Positions 11,244-20,378 are shown, counted from the first letter of the stretch. The stretch: DNA of 22,236 bases from Plakobranchus ocellatus (GCA_019648995.1 BLXT01008339.1:1930981-1953216); one strand, 5' to 3'. Numbers and translations: made by a program. The notes: generated by a model from the sequence alone, not told the origin.

Positions 11244-11478
11244 TACATTTAAATATAGTAGTATATTCGCTCTACAGTGCAAGTTTTACGGGCGGATAAG
11301 TATTAAAACTTTCTTAAGTGCTCTCTAGCCTGTTGGGAAAAAAATCTGAAAGACAAGAAAGCCAACTACTTGTGAATAGTTGCAGAACATGAATAACGAA
11401 CTTTTAAGTTTTATTTTTTTTAAAAGAACTACACAGTTTAGAGATTTGTTACCTTTAGACCTAGCCTAAAATTAGAAT
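11235..11478. other. Short non-coding stretch
   Basis: No ORF or repeat of note between the microsatellite and the orphan coiled-coil exon. It may include 3' UTR of that exon if it is expressed. Confidence 0.4.
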
Positions 11479-11591
11479 TTACTCCTTCATTTCTTCAAAT
11501 TCCAGGTCTTGGATTTTTCTTCTCTGTTGTCTGAAGTTCTGATATATGTTGTTAACTTCATCTTTCAGTGTTGTGATATGTAATGCTTTCT
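11479..11591 (-). CDS. Orphan terminal exon encoding a coiled-coil C-terminus (partial gene)
   Basis: On the minus strand a 113-bp segment follows a good acceptor: the U-rich tract TTTCTATTTTTATAG, then ATATCTTGACCAG|AGAAAG. It reads open to TAA at 11481-11479. The 36 complete residues begin KALHITTLKDEVNNIY and end KIQDLEFEEMKE. They have heptad-like hydrophobic spacing (L, I, L, V, IY, F, I, L) and many charged residues, as expected for a coiled coil. The upstream frame is closed by TGA two codons before the exon edge, so an intron is required. No partner exon was identified: upstream lie the minisatellite with a gap and then the SMB gene, which ends in its own stop. It could be the last exon of a gene that spans the gap, or a pseudogene fragment. 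Confidence 0.4.
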
Positions 11592-11894
11592 CTGGTCAAG
11601 ATATCTATAAAAATAGAAACAGAACAAGTTAAGATTAAAGAAAAAGAAAAAAAAAGGAAGATGAATATTTTAAACCAGTAGACAGCTTGTAATGTTTTCT
11701 GTGTAGAAAGTAGCAAAAGTCAAGGCTGAGGTTTACGATTAGATTCTTGTAAGTGAACAGTTCTCTTCCCGTCCAAAAGCTAACGAATCATGGACACTTT
11801 AGCTACTGAAAAGAGGACAAATGAAACACTCTTTGATTAAAAAAAAATGTTGAACACACAAAGACACAGATACCATAAACCATAATACTTTCGC
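11592..11894. other. Short non-coding stretch beside the minisatellite
   Basis: AT-rich DNA with an A-rich tract near 11640-11660. I see nothing recognisable in it. Confidence 0.4.
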
Positions 11895-13027
11895 TCCTTT
11901 CTGAAAGGAAATCCTCTACATTCATCAGTTCAATTTGTATAGTAGGCAATGAACACTACCAAGNNNNNNNNNNNNNNNNNNNNNNNNNNNNNNNNNNNNN
12001 NNNNNNNNNNNNNNNNNNNNNNNNNNNNNNNNNNNNNNNNNNNNNNNNNNNNNNNNNNNNNNNNNNNNNNNNNNNNNNNNNNNNNNNNNNNNNNNNNNNN
12101 NNNNNNNNNNNNNNNNNNNNNNNNNNNNNNNNNNNNNNNNNNNNNNNNNNNNNNNNNNNNNNNNNNNNNNNNNNNNNNNNNNNNNNNNNNNNNNNNNNNN
12201 NNNNNNNNNNNNNNNNNNNNNNNNGTACTGAGATCTTCTTCATTCATCAGTTCAATTTGTAGAGTAGGCAATGGACACTACCAAGTATTGAGACTGAACA
12301 ATGAGCACTGCCAATTTAGTACGCAGATCTTTTTCATTCATCAGTTCACTTTTTGGACTGAACAATGAGCACTGCCATGTAAGCAGATCTTCTTTATTGA
12401 TCTCTTCAATTTGTTGAGAAGACAATGAGCACTACAAAGTACGGAAATAATCTTTATTGATCTATTTAATTTGTTGAGTAGACAATGAGCACTACAAAAT
12501 ACGGAAATAATCTTTATTGATCAGTTCAATTTTCGAATAGACAATGAGCATCACACAGTACGGAAATAATCTTTATTGATCAATTCAATTTGTAGAGTAG
12601 ACAATGAGCATCACACAGTACGGAAATAATCTTTATTGATCAATTCAATTTGTTGAGTAGACGATGAGCGCCACACAGTACGAAAATAAGCTTTATTGAT
12701 CAGTTCAATTTTAGATTAGACAATGAGCATCACAAAGTATAGAAATAATCTTTATTGATCAGTTCAATTTTAGATTAGACAATGAGCATCACAAAGTACA
12801 AAATATTCTTTATTGATCAGTTCAATTTGTAGAGTAGACAATGAGCGCCACACAGTACGAAAATAAGCTTTATTGATCAGTTCAATTTGTAGAGTGGACA
12901 ATGAGCACTGCCAAGTACGGACACCTTCTTCATTCATCAGTTCACTTTGTAGAGTGGACAATGAGCACTGCCAACGACGAAGATCTTGTACATTCATTAT
13001 TTCTGTTTGTAGAGTAGACAATGAGCC
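11895..13027. repeat. Minisatellite array, 59/60-bp unit, interrupted by an assembly gap
   Basis: The unit reads approximately AATAATCTTTATTGATCAGT, then TCAATTTGTAGAGTAGACAA, then TGAGCACTACAAAGTACGGA. The anchor CAATGAG occurs at 12299, 12363, 12423, 12483, 12542, 12602, 12662 (as CGATGAG), 12721, 12780, 12839, 12899, 12959 and 13019, with related copies at 11947 and 12269. Intervals are 59 or 60 bp, plus one of 64 and one partial unit of 30 between 12269 and 12299. Middle units are nearly identical and edge units more diverged. Most units from 12390 to 12875 contain TTTATT, which is AATAAA on the minus strand. A 20-residue repeat is open on the minus strand only where units are 60 bp; the 59-bp units break the frame, so the array is judged non-coding. 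Confidence 0.95.
11964..12224. other. Assembly gap (261 Ns) inside the minisatellite
   Basis: A run of 261 N lies within the tandem array, with repeat sequence on both sides. The true copy number is therefore unknown, and the ORFs that cross the gap are artefacts. Confidence 1.
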
Positions 13028-13425
13028 CTTTGATCATCTTTAGGCTCTTAAAATTTGTCGTGATCAATTATCCTCGTTTGAGGTAGCATCCTAGTGTTTT
13101 TTTTTTTAGCCCGCGCATCTGTGGGATGTGAGTGCGTGCGTATTTGTGGGTTTTTTTTCGAGCTGAAGAACGTTTTTGCAGTAAGTAAATCTAAACATTT
13201 TTTTAAATAGTACAGATTACAAAACTCTTCCGTTTTGATTTTTTTGACTTGAAAACATTGTCAATAAACAGTGTTTTTTCTCATTCCATGAAATTCAGCA
13301 ATTTTACTCGCGCAAATTGAACGATAAGGAATTTTCCAAACACGCGCAAACACACGTACGATGTTAATGCTGTTCAAAAGTGCACCTAAAACACTGAGGA
13401 GGAAATCGGTTGTAAGCATCTGTGT
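13028..13425. other. Presumed 3' UTR/flank of the SMB gene
   Basis: This is the stretch between the SMB stop codon and the minisatellite. It has poly(T) runs and a small CpG/TG-rich patch near 13108-13160. I found no AATAAA on the minus strand here; the nearest ones are inside the minisatellite. Confidence 0.45.
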
Positions 13426-15813
13426 TTAGGCAAATGCTTTCTGTACTGCACTACTCGCTACTGCAAGAGTAAGCACCAAGATTGAGTATAAACAACTTGG
13501 TGACCTGGAACCGTTAAAATGTTGGTTTTCGGGTTTATCCTGAACACATTGTGAAGCCTTCAGCTGAGAGAGAAACTTCTGATCAGATCTCGAGGGATAC
13601 ACCGCGCTAGACAGATCACAATTCATTTGCCTCCCCAAGGAAAGATCGATATCGTATGTATTTAACTTTATACAGTACTGTACCAAAGCATTTTCCACTA
13701 TCTGCCCGTTCCTTGTACGTTGTAGACGCTTTTTACCCGTCGCTTTCTCTAGAGGGTTATTTTTAGAGAGCGATTTGCCTCTTGTGGAAAACTTTTGTGC
13801 ATCTTTAGCGCTCTGGTTCAAATCAACATTTGCCTCCATCAAGTTAAGCCTGGCCATTTCTTCAGCAGTGAAACACAAACGTTCACCGAAAAAATCCGTT
13901 GCTGTATATATTGTTTGTGACAATGTGAGCAAGGCCATAAAACCTGTTTCATACGAACTCTCTTCCATATACATAGTCATTCCCACTGTCGTTATGTTGA
14001 CCTGACGCTCCTCATCAAAGGAAGTTGATATTTTTGAAGGTTCCTCCAATGACCTAAGTCTATAAAATGTTTGCAAGTAACATTGAGCAGAAACAAGGAA
14101 AGCCGGGATGTTTACATTACACCTCTTGTTCCCAAGTTCAAAACTTGTTTGCAAAGCAAGCCCAACAAAGGCCATTCTTTTACATTCTCCTTCAGGGGTG
14201 AGTACAAAATTTGTATCGCACTTTAGTACTTGGCATGCACTTTTTGTTTCTTTGGTAGTTGGAGGCGACGACGCCTCGCATGCCCACGAAGACCATGGCA
14301 GGAGTAGACGCTGTGATCGCTCTCGATGATCAAATACAACCTTCCCAGTTGAGTCAGACATGAAAGCTGAAATTCTGAAACCATTCGCTGGATATCGGTT
14401 GTTAAAATATTTTTCATGACGATACTCGAAAACACACCACGCACATGTCTGAGCTTCTAAAGGAGCTTTTGTAAACGTGAATGGGTAGCGAGAGGTTTGT
14501 ATTTCGTAATACTCACGTGCACTTACATTACACGTTACATGGTTTGCCATGGATTTAGACAATCGAGAAATGCAACTAAGAACTTTTTCATTGTAACACA
14601 TAACGCCTGACAACGAGGGTTGTAGTGAGGGTGGAATGTAAGAGAATCTCATCAAGTCTATTTTTTGTTGAAATTCACTCAGAGATGAAGGAACACTCGA
14701 TTCTAACGATCCCAACCCCACAGACCAAGTTCGTTTCGCGCTGTTTTCTGACTGAGCCGAAAGGTTATAGGTGAGCAATTTATTGCATTCATAAATGCTG
14801 GAGTTGGCATATGTGATTCCTGTATTGATATCTGTAACGGGGGCGGCTTGAGCGATATCTAATATTAGGGCAAAATTATCGATATATTGTGATGCGGAAT
14901 TTTGGGAAGATCTTTTTTGTTCAGATATGTTGACAGGAGAACTTCCACTATCAAGCGTTCTTTTTCCAAAACGTTTTTCTTTCCTAGGGCAAGAATCGAT
15001 CACGAAAATTGCTTCAACTTCGTCACAGCGGACAGCTGCTTGATGCAAATGTCTAAATTTGTGAAGCGCTAAGTTATACAGTGTCGGGCAGGTTTGCGCC
15101 AGATCTTTGCAGCAATTATTGTGCACCACACATCTTACTTCGCACGAGCAGGGAAAACTGGCTACATCACCACATCTCTGATAACAAGATTCATTTAGTG
15201 GATCTTCCAAAACAGAATCTGTTGCATTCACTGTGTGAGCGTCATATACGAGGTCTTCCTGTTGGGCCGATTCGTGTGGAGACTTTGTTGGATCTGAGGA
15301 ATTCGTCTTCAAACTCCAGAGGCTTGAAAAAATGTGCCCTGTGTGTTCTTGTAGATCTTCTCTCCTCAAAGTAGGAACAGTTACGCTCTGTTCTGTAATT
15401 AGGGAAAATGTAAGACTGCAATTTGAATTACATGCCTCATTATGAAGTGGATCCTCATTTCCAGGTCCACCATACTCTAAAATTCCCATTTTGTTGGAAA
15501 ATGTTTGGGTTTCATCTTCTGAAGCTGATGGCTTGCGTTTCGTGATGTTCTGCTGATCGAGCTCGGGCTCCGCCGTCCTTGATTTTCCAACACTGTCGTT
15601 TTTCTCCGTCACTGTTCTCTCGTCTGACAGTGACACGCTACTTCCGTTCATGTGTTGATCATTCTGAGATGCTATATCTGATTCAGATTGAAGATGTTTT
15701 TGGCTCAATAGGTTTGTTTCAGATGCCACCAGAGAACTGGCCAAATAACAGTTGGGTGGTGTCAGAATCAAGAAATTCAGCAGGAAAATCTTTAAGAAGT
15801 GACATCTCCAATG
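13426..15813 (-). CDS. Secreted, probably GPI-anchored SMB-domain protein; large terminal exon, start codon in an upstream exon
   Basis: One exon of 2388 bp encodes 795 residues to TAA at 13428-13426. It opens at a splice acceptor (ATTTTCAG|CATTGG, exon edge 15813). The frame has a TAA about 15 bp above that edge and no in-frame ATG before the hydrophobic leader FLKIFLLNFLIL, so the Met must come from an exon further up. After the leader (about residues 6-28) comes a Ser/Thr/Glu-rich stretch with N-glycosylation sequons. An SMB domain follows at about 210-242 with the pattern CxxxC, CxC, C, CC, C (CYQRCGDVASFPCSCEVRC, then NNCCKD). The next ~500 residues hold further cysteines and sequons. 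The C-terminus is hydrophobic (CLYSILVLTLAVASSAV) after HFNGSRSPS, as in GPI-anchor signals, with no other membrane segment. SMB domains are disulfide knots used in extracellular binding. Ligand and function are unknown. A paralogue of SMB-bearing receptors without the seven-helix part is another reading. Confidence 0.85.
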   Translation of the reverse strand, partial: HWRCHFLKIFLLNFLILTPPNCYLASSLVASETNLLSQKHLQSESDIASQNDQHMNGSSVSLSDERTVTEKNDSVGKSRTAEPELDQQNITKRKPSASEDETQTFSNKMGILEYGGPGNEDPLHNEACNSNCSLTFSLITEQSVTVPTLRREDLQEHTGHIFSSLWSLKTNSSDPTKSPHESAQQEDLVYDAHTVNATDSVLEDPLNESCYQRCGDVASFPCSCEVRCVVHNNCCKDLAQTCPTLYNLALHKFRHLHQAAVRCDEVEAIFVIDSCPRKEKRFGKRTLDSGSSPVNISEQKRSSQNSASQYIDNFALILDIAQAAPVTDINTGITYANSSIYECNKLLTYNLSAQSENSAKRTWSVGLGSLESSVPSSLSEFQQKIDLMRFSYIPPSLQPSLSGVMCYNEKVLSCISRLSKSMANHVTCNVSAREYYEIQTSRYPFTFTKAPLEAQTCAWCVFEYRHEKYFNNRYPANGFRISAFMSDSTGKVVFDHRERSQRLLLPWSSWACEASSPPTTKETKSACQVLKCDTNFVLTPEGECKRMAFVGLALQTSFELGNKRCNVNIPAFLVSAQCYLQTFYRLRSLEEPSKISTSFDEERQVNITTVGMTMYMEESSYETGFMALLTLSQTIYTATDFFGERLCFTAEEMARLNLMEANVDLNQSAKDAQKFSTRGKSLSKNNPLEKATGKKRLQRTRNGQIVENALVQYCIKLNTYDIDLSLGRQMNCDLSSAVYPSRSDQKFLSQLKASQCVQDKPENQHFNGSRSPSCLYSILVLTLAVASSAVQKAFA
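15088..15186 (-). other. Somatomedin-B domain (eight cysteines)
   Basis: The encoded segment runs from CYQRC to QTC with cysteine spacing C-x3-C-x7-C-x-C-x3-C-x5-CC-x5-C. This is the SMB signature of vitronectin, ENPP and many lophotrochozoan extracellular proteins. All eight cysteines are present. The acidic/Tyr pair usual after the CC (CxDY) reads CKDL here. Confidence 0.85.
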
Positions 15814-17000
15814 CTGAAAATAACATTGAGCAAATTAATCTATATCCAGTTTAATGTTTCAAAGTTAAAAACATGGAATGAAGAGGAAAAGAAACATACA
15901 TATGTCTGAGATAACTGCTAAAGCTCGGGTAGAATTATAAATTAATTAATTAAGCAAAATATATAAAAAATGCATTTGATCGATGAAAATAAAAGATTGG
16001 TTGGTTGGCCCCAACTTGATTACAACAAACCTTTGGCACAGGCATTTAAAATTTAAGCATCAGAAACTATGAATACAATAATTACTGCGAAATCTGTATG
16101 CAAAAGTGAACATCGAATCAACAATGAATTGGCGAAAAACTGGTGAGAGTGAGTGTGTGTGAGCTATTGCCACGTGTTGAGTCTAACTTGATTTTTAGGC
16201 ATAAATTAAATGAGGTAAGTAAACATCGACTTCAAAGTACATGCCCCTTTTTTGAAGAAATTAGTTCAGGGTACTGATGTTTTTGGATGGCTTTAGTCTT
16301 TATATCTGGAAAAGAAACCCTCTATAAGTTGCTTTTTTCTTGTCTGTAACCTGGTGGCATGCTTCTCTCCTCTTGAGCACAGCGTAGTAGTCACAGCCTA
16401 CTATAGCCTCAAAACTTATTGAATTTCCATGCATTGTTCATGGTTTGAGCATAAGGAGTATCCCACCCAACCTCTGCTAATGTTGTAGAGACTATTACAA
16501 TCCAAGTGATGACATCAGCTCTGTGTTAAATTCAGACTTAACAATGTAACGAACGAAAATTATAAGCATTTCGCTAATGCAACGAAGATTTTTGTTTTAT
16601 TGCCATACTATTTTAGGGTAACAATTCATATGTCTACTATTGAACGCATTGTTTTGATGAGTGGAAATCTCTAAAAAAAAACTTCTTTCTTAACAGGGAA
16701 TACAATTTAATGAAGTGATCATTTTTTTTTTGTGTGTGCTTCTATTTTGTCTCGATGGGGAAAAAGTATTTTATAAAAAATTATCTTGATATCTTATTAC
16801 GGTACTAAAATCTTCTATCCAGGCTTTGTTTCAAATTAAGTTCATTTTAATTGTTTTGCACCTAGATAGAAAGTTTTCATCAGGCTTTGATTCGAATTAT
16901 TTATTTATTATAACATTGTGTCAAGAATGGCGTATTGCAATTCAGTTATAGATCTAGCGGAACACTGCCCGTGACAAAGAGATCTTTTAAATAGACCAAA
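15814..17000. other. Upstream region of the SMB gene, start exon not located
   Basis: AT-rich sequence. The SMB exon needs an upstream donor that leaves phase 0. Two minus-strand GT donors next to short ATG frames (near 16350 and 16860) leave phase 1, which would put the SMB exon out of frame, so neither fits. There is a TG-rich patch near 16141-16165. I see no transposon or further exon. Confidence 0.4.
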
Positions 17001-17279
17001 GAACGGAAATCACCCCAAGTCCTTTCGAAAATTGAACGAAAAATTTATCTATTCAAATGTAGAACAATGTCAGAACAGCAAAGCAAATTTCCACAATTCT
17101 TTAGATCTCCAAGAGCATCAGCATCGACGGTATATTTCTCTGCGATCTCTTCAACGATCTTACAACCAATCATCGCACAACGTCTCACTCACAGCGCATG
17201 GTACAGGATGCGGATATTGTCGCATAGGTGTTGAAGATTTCAACTCGATACGGCGTCTCTTTTGATGTACCTCCTTTAA

Positions 17280-18226
17280 TTCCCGTTTTTATTGATGAGA
17301 AATTAATTAGGGCCAACTGTCTCCAAAACATCGAAAGGTCCTTTTTTACTGCATGAGCAACTTGTTCGGGACGGTATGTAGAACGGCTAACACTTTGCCA
17401 CGCAGAAAATCCTCCACCTCGTTGTTCGGCCATAATAGTCCTTTTGCCTCTCATGTGCCTTCTGTAGCTCTTCACGAGCAATCTGCACGATGTGGTCGAG
17501 CCGGTCCCATAAATTCCTCGATCTCTCTCATCCATAACTTCCTCAAAATAAGCATAGGTTCACGCATCGTTCTCTTTTTAAGGTGCTCGAATGGGGCAAA
17601 ACGAGTTGACTCCTGCGGCACCTCCCTGTAGGCAAAGAGAGAAGGTTGATGTACCGATGTTACGGTGGAACTGCTCGTTACACATACAGCATTAAACCTC
17701 TCCATTAAACCATTACACATTGATTAGTAGGGTATCGTCACTTTCAGTTTGATCTCTAGGAGGTGGCATACTTCCCCAGTACAGTTGGACCTGAACTGCG
17801 TCCCTTGGCCGCTTAAGACCTTTTCTGGAACACCCAACCGGCTGTAGATGTCCACCGGCGTCTCAGCCACCGTCTCGGCATCGATCTTACGAAGAGGAAT
17901 TGCTTCAGCATAACTCGTGGAGAGTTAGGATGAATATGTGCCCAGCCTCACTTGGTGGGTTGATAGGGCCGATGATATCAATCGCCACACGCTTGTAAGA
18001 TGTACGAATTAGGAAAACCTTTTCCAGGGGAACTCTCGGCACGATACCTTTCTTCACCTATCGCTGACACATATCGCAGGACCGGCAGTATCTTTTCACG
18101 TCACCATCCACCCCCGGCTAGTAGAAGATGCTCAGTGTTTCGTTTTTAATCCTCCTGGTTCCTATGTGCGCTTTTATAACGGAGCCGTGGACCACCGCAC
18201 AATGACTTTGTTAGAATTACACTCTT
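17280..18226 (-). pseudogene. Ty3/gypsy integrase remnant
   Basis: Minus-strand reading shows an HHCC-type zinc region (VHGSVIKAHIGTRRIKN, then an in-frame TAG where FYWPG is usual, then VKRYCRSCDMCQR and another TAG). The catalytic core follows. The first Asp lies in VAIDIIGP (codon 17979-17977). The second is Gly in VLSGQGTQF (17810-17808). The Glu lies in MCNGLMERFN (17702-17700), exactly 35 residues after the mutated position, so DD35E spacing survives. Then come FAYREVPQESTRFAPFE and a GPY/F-like tail (PNKLLMQ, then KGPFDVLETVG in another frame). Several stops and frameshifts make it inactive. Confidence 0.85.
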
Positions 18227-18256
18227 CATACTGATATTTATTCTGGAAACCTCAAA

Positions 18257-18862
18257 TTAGCGATACAATATGTCCTTGATTTTCTCAAAGGAAGCGGTTT
18301 TGGTCCCTTTTCTAGCAGTCTTCTTCGCAAACACAAGCCCTTGTATCGCCGGATCCTCTTGTTGGAGGCTGATCAACTGGTCACTATCAACTAAACCGTG
18401 CCTCTCCACTGTAGATACCAGGAACAGTCCAGTTGCTTTCTCACGCAAGGCTTGAACTGTGGTCATTGCTGAAACCACCATCACAGAAATTTCAGGATTT
18501 TCCGGGCCTTTCGCTCCTTCCACGTTCCCACAGATGGCGTCAGGGATGCACACCGCCTTCATTACACCCCACAGGTAAAGCGTCCTCATGTTGGTCACTG
18601 CCTTCTCAGACAGCAAAGGTGTGTTGTTGATTCTTAGCTTACTCTCCTCGACCAGTCCCTTGCGCACTGGTGCCCCTCATTACGTCGACTTCTCGGCCGC
18701 CTATCTCTCCATTCAGGATAGGTGCGCGGAGATCTCTCATCTTCCTTGGATCTCCTAGCGCTGCGCAGTTCGTCATAACTGGTGCAGTTTTCACGCTCGC
18801 CAGTCGAATTATGCCGTACTTTGTTTCACTATAGACGTTATCCGTCACCTCTAGAGACAAGA
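18257..18862 (-). pseudogene. Gag-pol protease and linker remnant of the Ty3/gypsy element
   Basis: The upstream piece (from about 18860) reads RDLRAPILNGEIGGREVDVM and is followed by GTS where a D-T/S-G protease motif would be expected. There the frame shifts into a second ORF starting RKGLVEESKLRINN. That ORF continues with PDAICGNVEGAKGPENPEIS and a linker that ends VDSDQLISLQQEDPAIQGL, typical of the segment just before integrase in these elements. The protease active site is destroyed. It abuts the integrase remnant directly. Confidence 0.7.
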
Positions 18863-19124
18863 CCTAAGCTTATTGCAGGATCTTTGGTTGCGCCTTCTCG
18901 CGGCGCCGTCGCTCTCGCTTCTGCACCTGCTTTTTTCGCTGAGAGGCTTGAGTATGTGCAGTCACGAGCGATGTGACCATATCTGCTGCAGTCGAGTCAT
19001 GACCGCGGATTATTTATGCTCATCTTATACTCCCCCGCACGATGACCAACGCCGATTCTCTTACTGGGTTCATGCGTCCGCACAGGGTCCATCACAGGTT
19101 GAGAACACAGGCTTTATTTACGCG

Positions 19125-19188
<64 letters not shown>
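19125..19188. repeat. Compound microsatellite (CA)12(TA)20
   Basis: Twelve CA repeats (19125-19148) run into twenty TA repeats (19149-19188), followed by imperfect ATATTATATA. It lies between the Ty3/gypsy and piggyBac relics. ORFs crossing it are artefacts of the repeat. Confidence 0.97.
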
Positions 19189-19194
<6 letters not shown>

Positions 19195-19209
19195 TATATA
19201 GAATAGAAT

Positions 19210-20378
19210 TGGAGAGCTCCCCTCCAGTCAGGAATGCACATAGCAGGTCGACCATCTCTGTCGAGTGGCTAGTTTCTACGATCTTCAGATTGCATTTGCA
19301 ACAAGCGACAGGTTTACTCTTGTCTGCCTTTTGGCCATTTGGCACTTTTCTTCCTCTTGTAAGCAGAGAGAGCGCTGTAGCAGATGCAGATGTGACCTAC
19401 ACTCTTGGGTCTATGGTGTCCAGAACAAAATCCATAGATGACGTCAGCTGCCTAGGCAAGTTTTTGGACAATCTTCGTCTCTCTCTTTAGTATTTCTTAA
19501 TGTATGCAAGACGTGGCAACATCCACTTGAAAAAACTCGTCCCTTGTCTTATTTTGAAAGTTCACTTTCTGGAAATTTGTTCTTGAAGATGACATTAGCT
19601 GTCACAAATGCCATATCGAAAATGTCATTGAATATGACCATTCACCACCTCTTTGACTTGGTGTTTTGTTGTAATTGAATGGGCCGCAAGGTCAAGGCAA
19701 TCAACTGATTGAATTCCAAAAATCAACCAGGGACTTTTTTGTCACACTTTTCCTTAGAGATCCTGGATCTTTGGTGGTATGTAAACTTTGTTTCTCCTCA
19801 GCGTTTCAACAATGGTTATTTCGGCAGCAGCGATTTTCTGAATGAGTTCCATATCAGGAAAAAGAATTGTCGCAAGTTAGATTTCTTCCACTCCCGAAGA
19901 AGGGTTCAACCATTTCAAGCGCAGCATTTCTCTAAGGTTGACCCGAGGAGTGCGGACAATTTTTCCTAGGTACGGCTTTACAGTGAGTGGATCGGCATAT
20001 CAGAATACTTTCAACCCATACTTGTCAGGTTTTGATTGCAGAAACTGAAGGAAGGAGTATCTATCTCTCCAGGGAATAAGTTGCTCGTTCACATTGATAA
20101 ATGTGCCTGGATTGTAGTATTTCTTAAAGGTGCTAGAAAAACTTCTCCCATACATCTCGAATTGGTGCAAACGCATACCTCTGCCTTCTCTCTGCTCTTA
20201 TTGCCTTGTCATCAAAGCACAACATGTTGCCAAGCTTTAGAAATCTTTCACTTTCATAGCCATATTCTGGTTCAGCTTCAAGTTGATAAAAAACACCACC
20301 TTCAATAACATCAAAACGCCATGCTAATAATTGAAACAATTTGCGACCCCTCTTGCAGAGACAATTGACTGCAAACAT
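19210..20378 (-). pseudogene. piggyBac-family transposase relic (DDE_Tnp_1_7 type)
   Basis: Minus-strand reading starts ERFLKLGNMLCFDDKAIRAE and FAPIRDVWEKF, which matches the conserved RF..M..F.RFDDK.TR...-FAPIRD.W..F block of piggyBac transposases. A one-base T insertion then shifts the frame to STFKKYYNPGTFINVNEQLI, followed by RYSFLQFLQSKPDKYGLKVF and a stop. Further pieces are ETLRRNKVYIPP, KSKRW, stop, MVIFNDIFDMAF. A region with CCKCN near 19290 may be the remains of the cysteine-rich C-terminus. Material between SKPDKYG and LRRNK is shorter than in intact family members, so the catalytic Asp region DNWF/DNFF appears deleted. There is at least one frameshift and several stops. No terminal repeats or TTAA sites were assigned. 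Confidence 0.8.

Larger units (their letters stand above)
17100..19010 (-). mobile_element. Degraded Ty3/gypsy retrotransposon with Gmr1-like order (nucleocapsid - protease - linker - integrase)
   Basis: All domains read on the minus strand, from high to low coordinates. A gag zinc-knuckle remnant (CSRYGHIARDC, about 18990-18958) has its first Cys codon changed to TGA. A protease remnant, a linker and an integrase follow in order with no reverse transcriptase between protease and integrase. That order is known from Gmr1-like Ty3/gypsy elements. Below the integrase, a reading near 17240-17180 (RQYPHPVPCAVSETLCDDW) resembles the RQ-PYP-P-A-R-TL start of RT domains, but no RT catalytic motif follows. 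Stops and frameshifts are frequent, several of them G-to-A type changes. No LTRs were found. The element is dead and truncated. Confidence 0.8.

Noticed and set aside
11930..12368. ORFs crossing the run of Ns
   Set aside because: Their length comes from undetermined bases in an assembly gap.
13775..15374. Plus-strand ORFs across the SMB exon
   Set aside because: They are antisense shadows of the long SMB reading frame.
19118..19490. Plus-strand ORF with a His/Thr and Tyr/Ile repeat
   Set aside because: It is a reading of the CA/TA microsatellite plus the antisense of the piggyBac relic.
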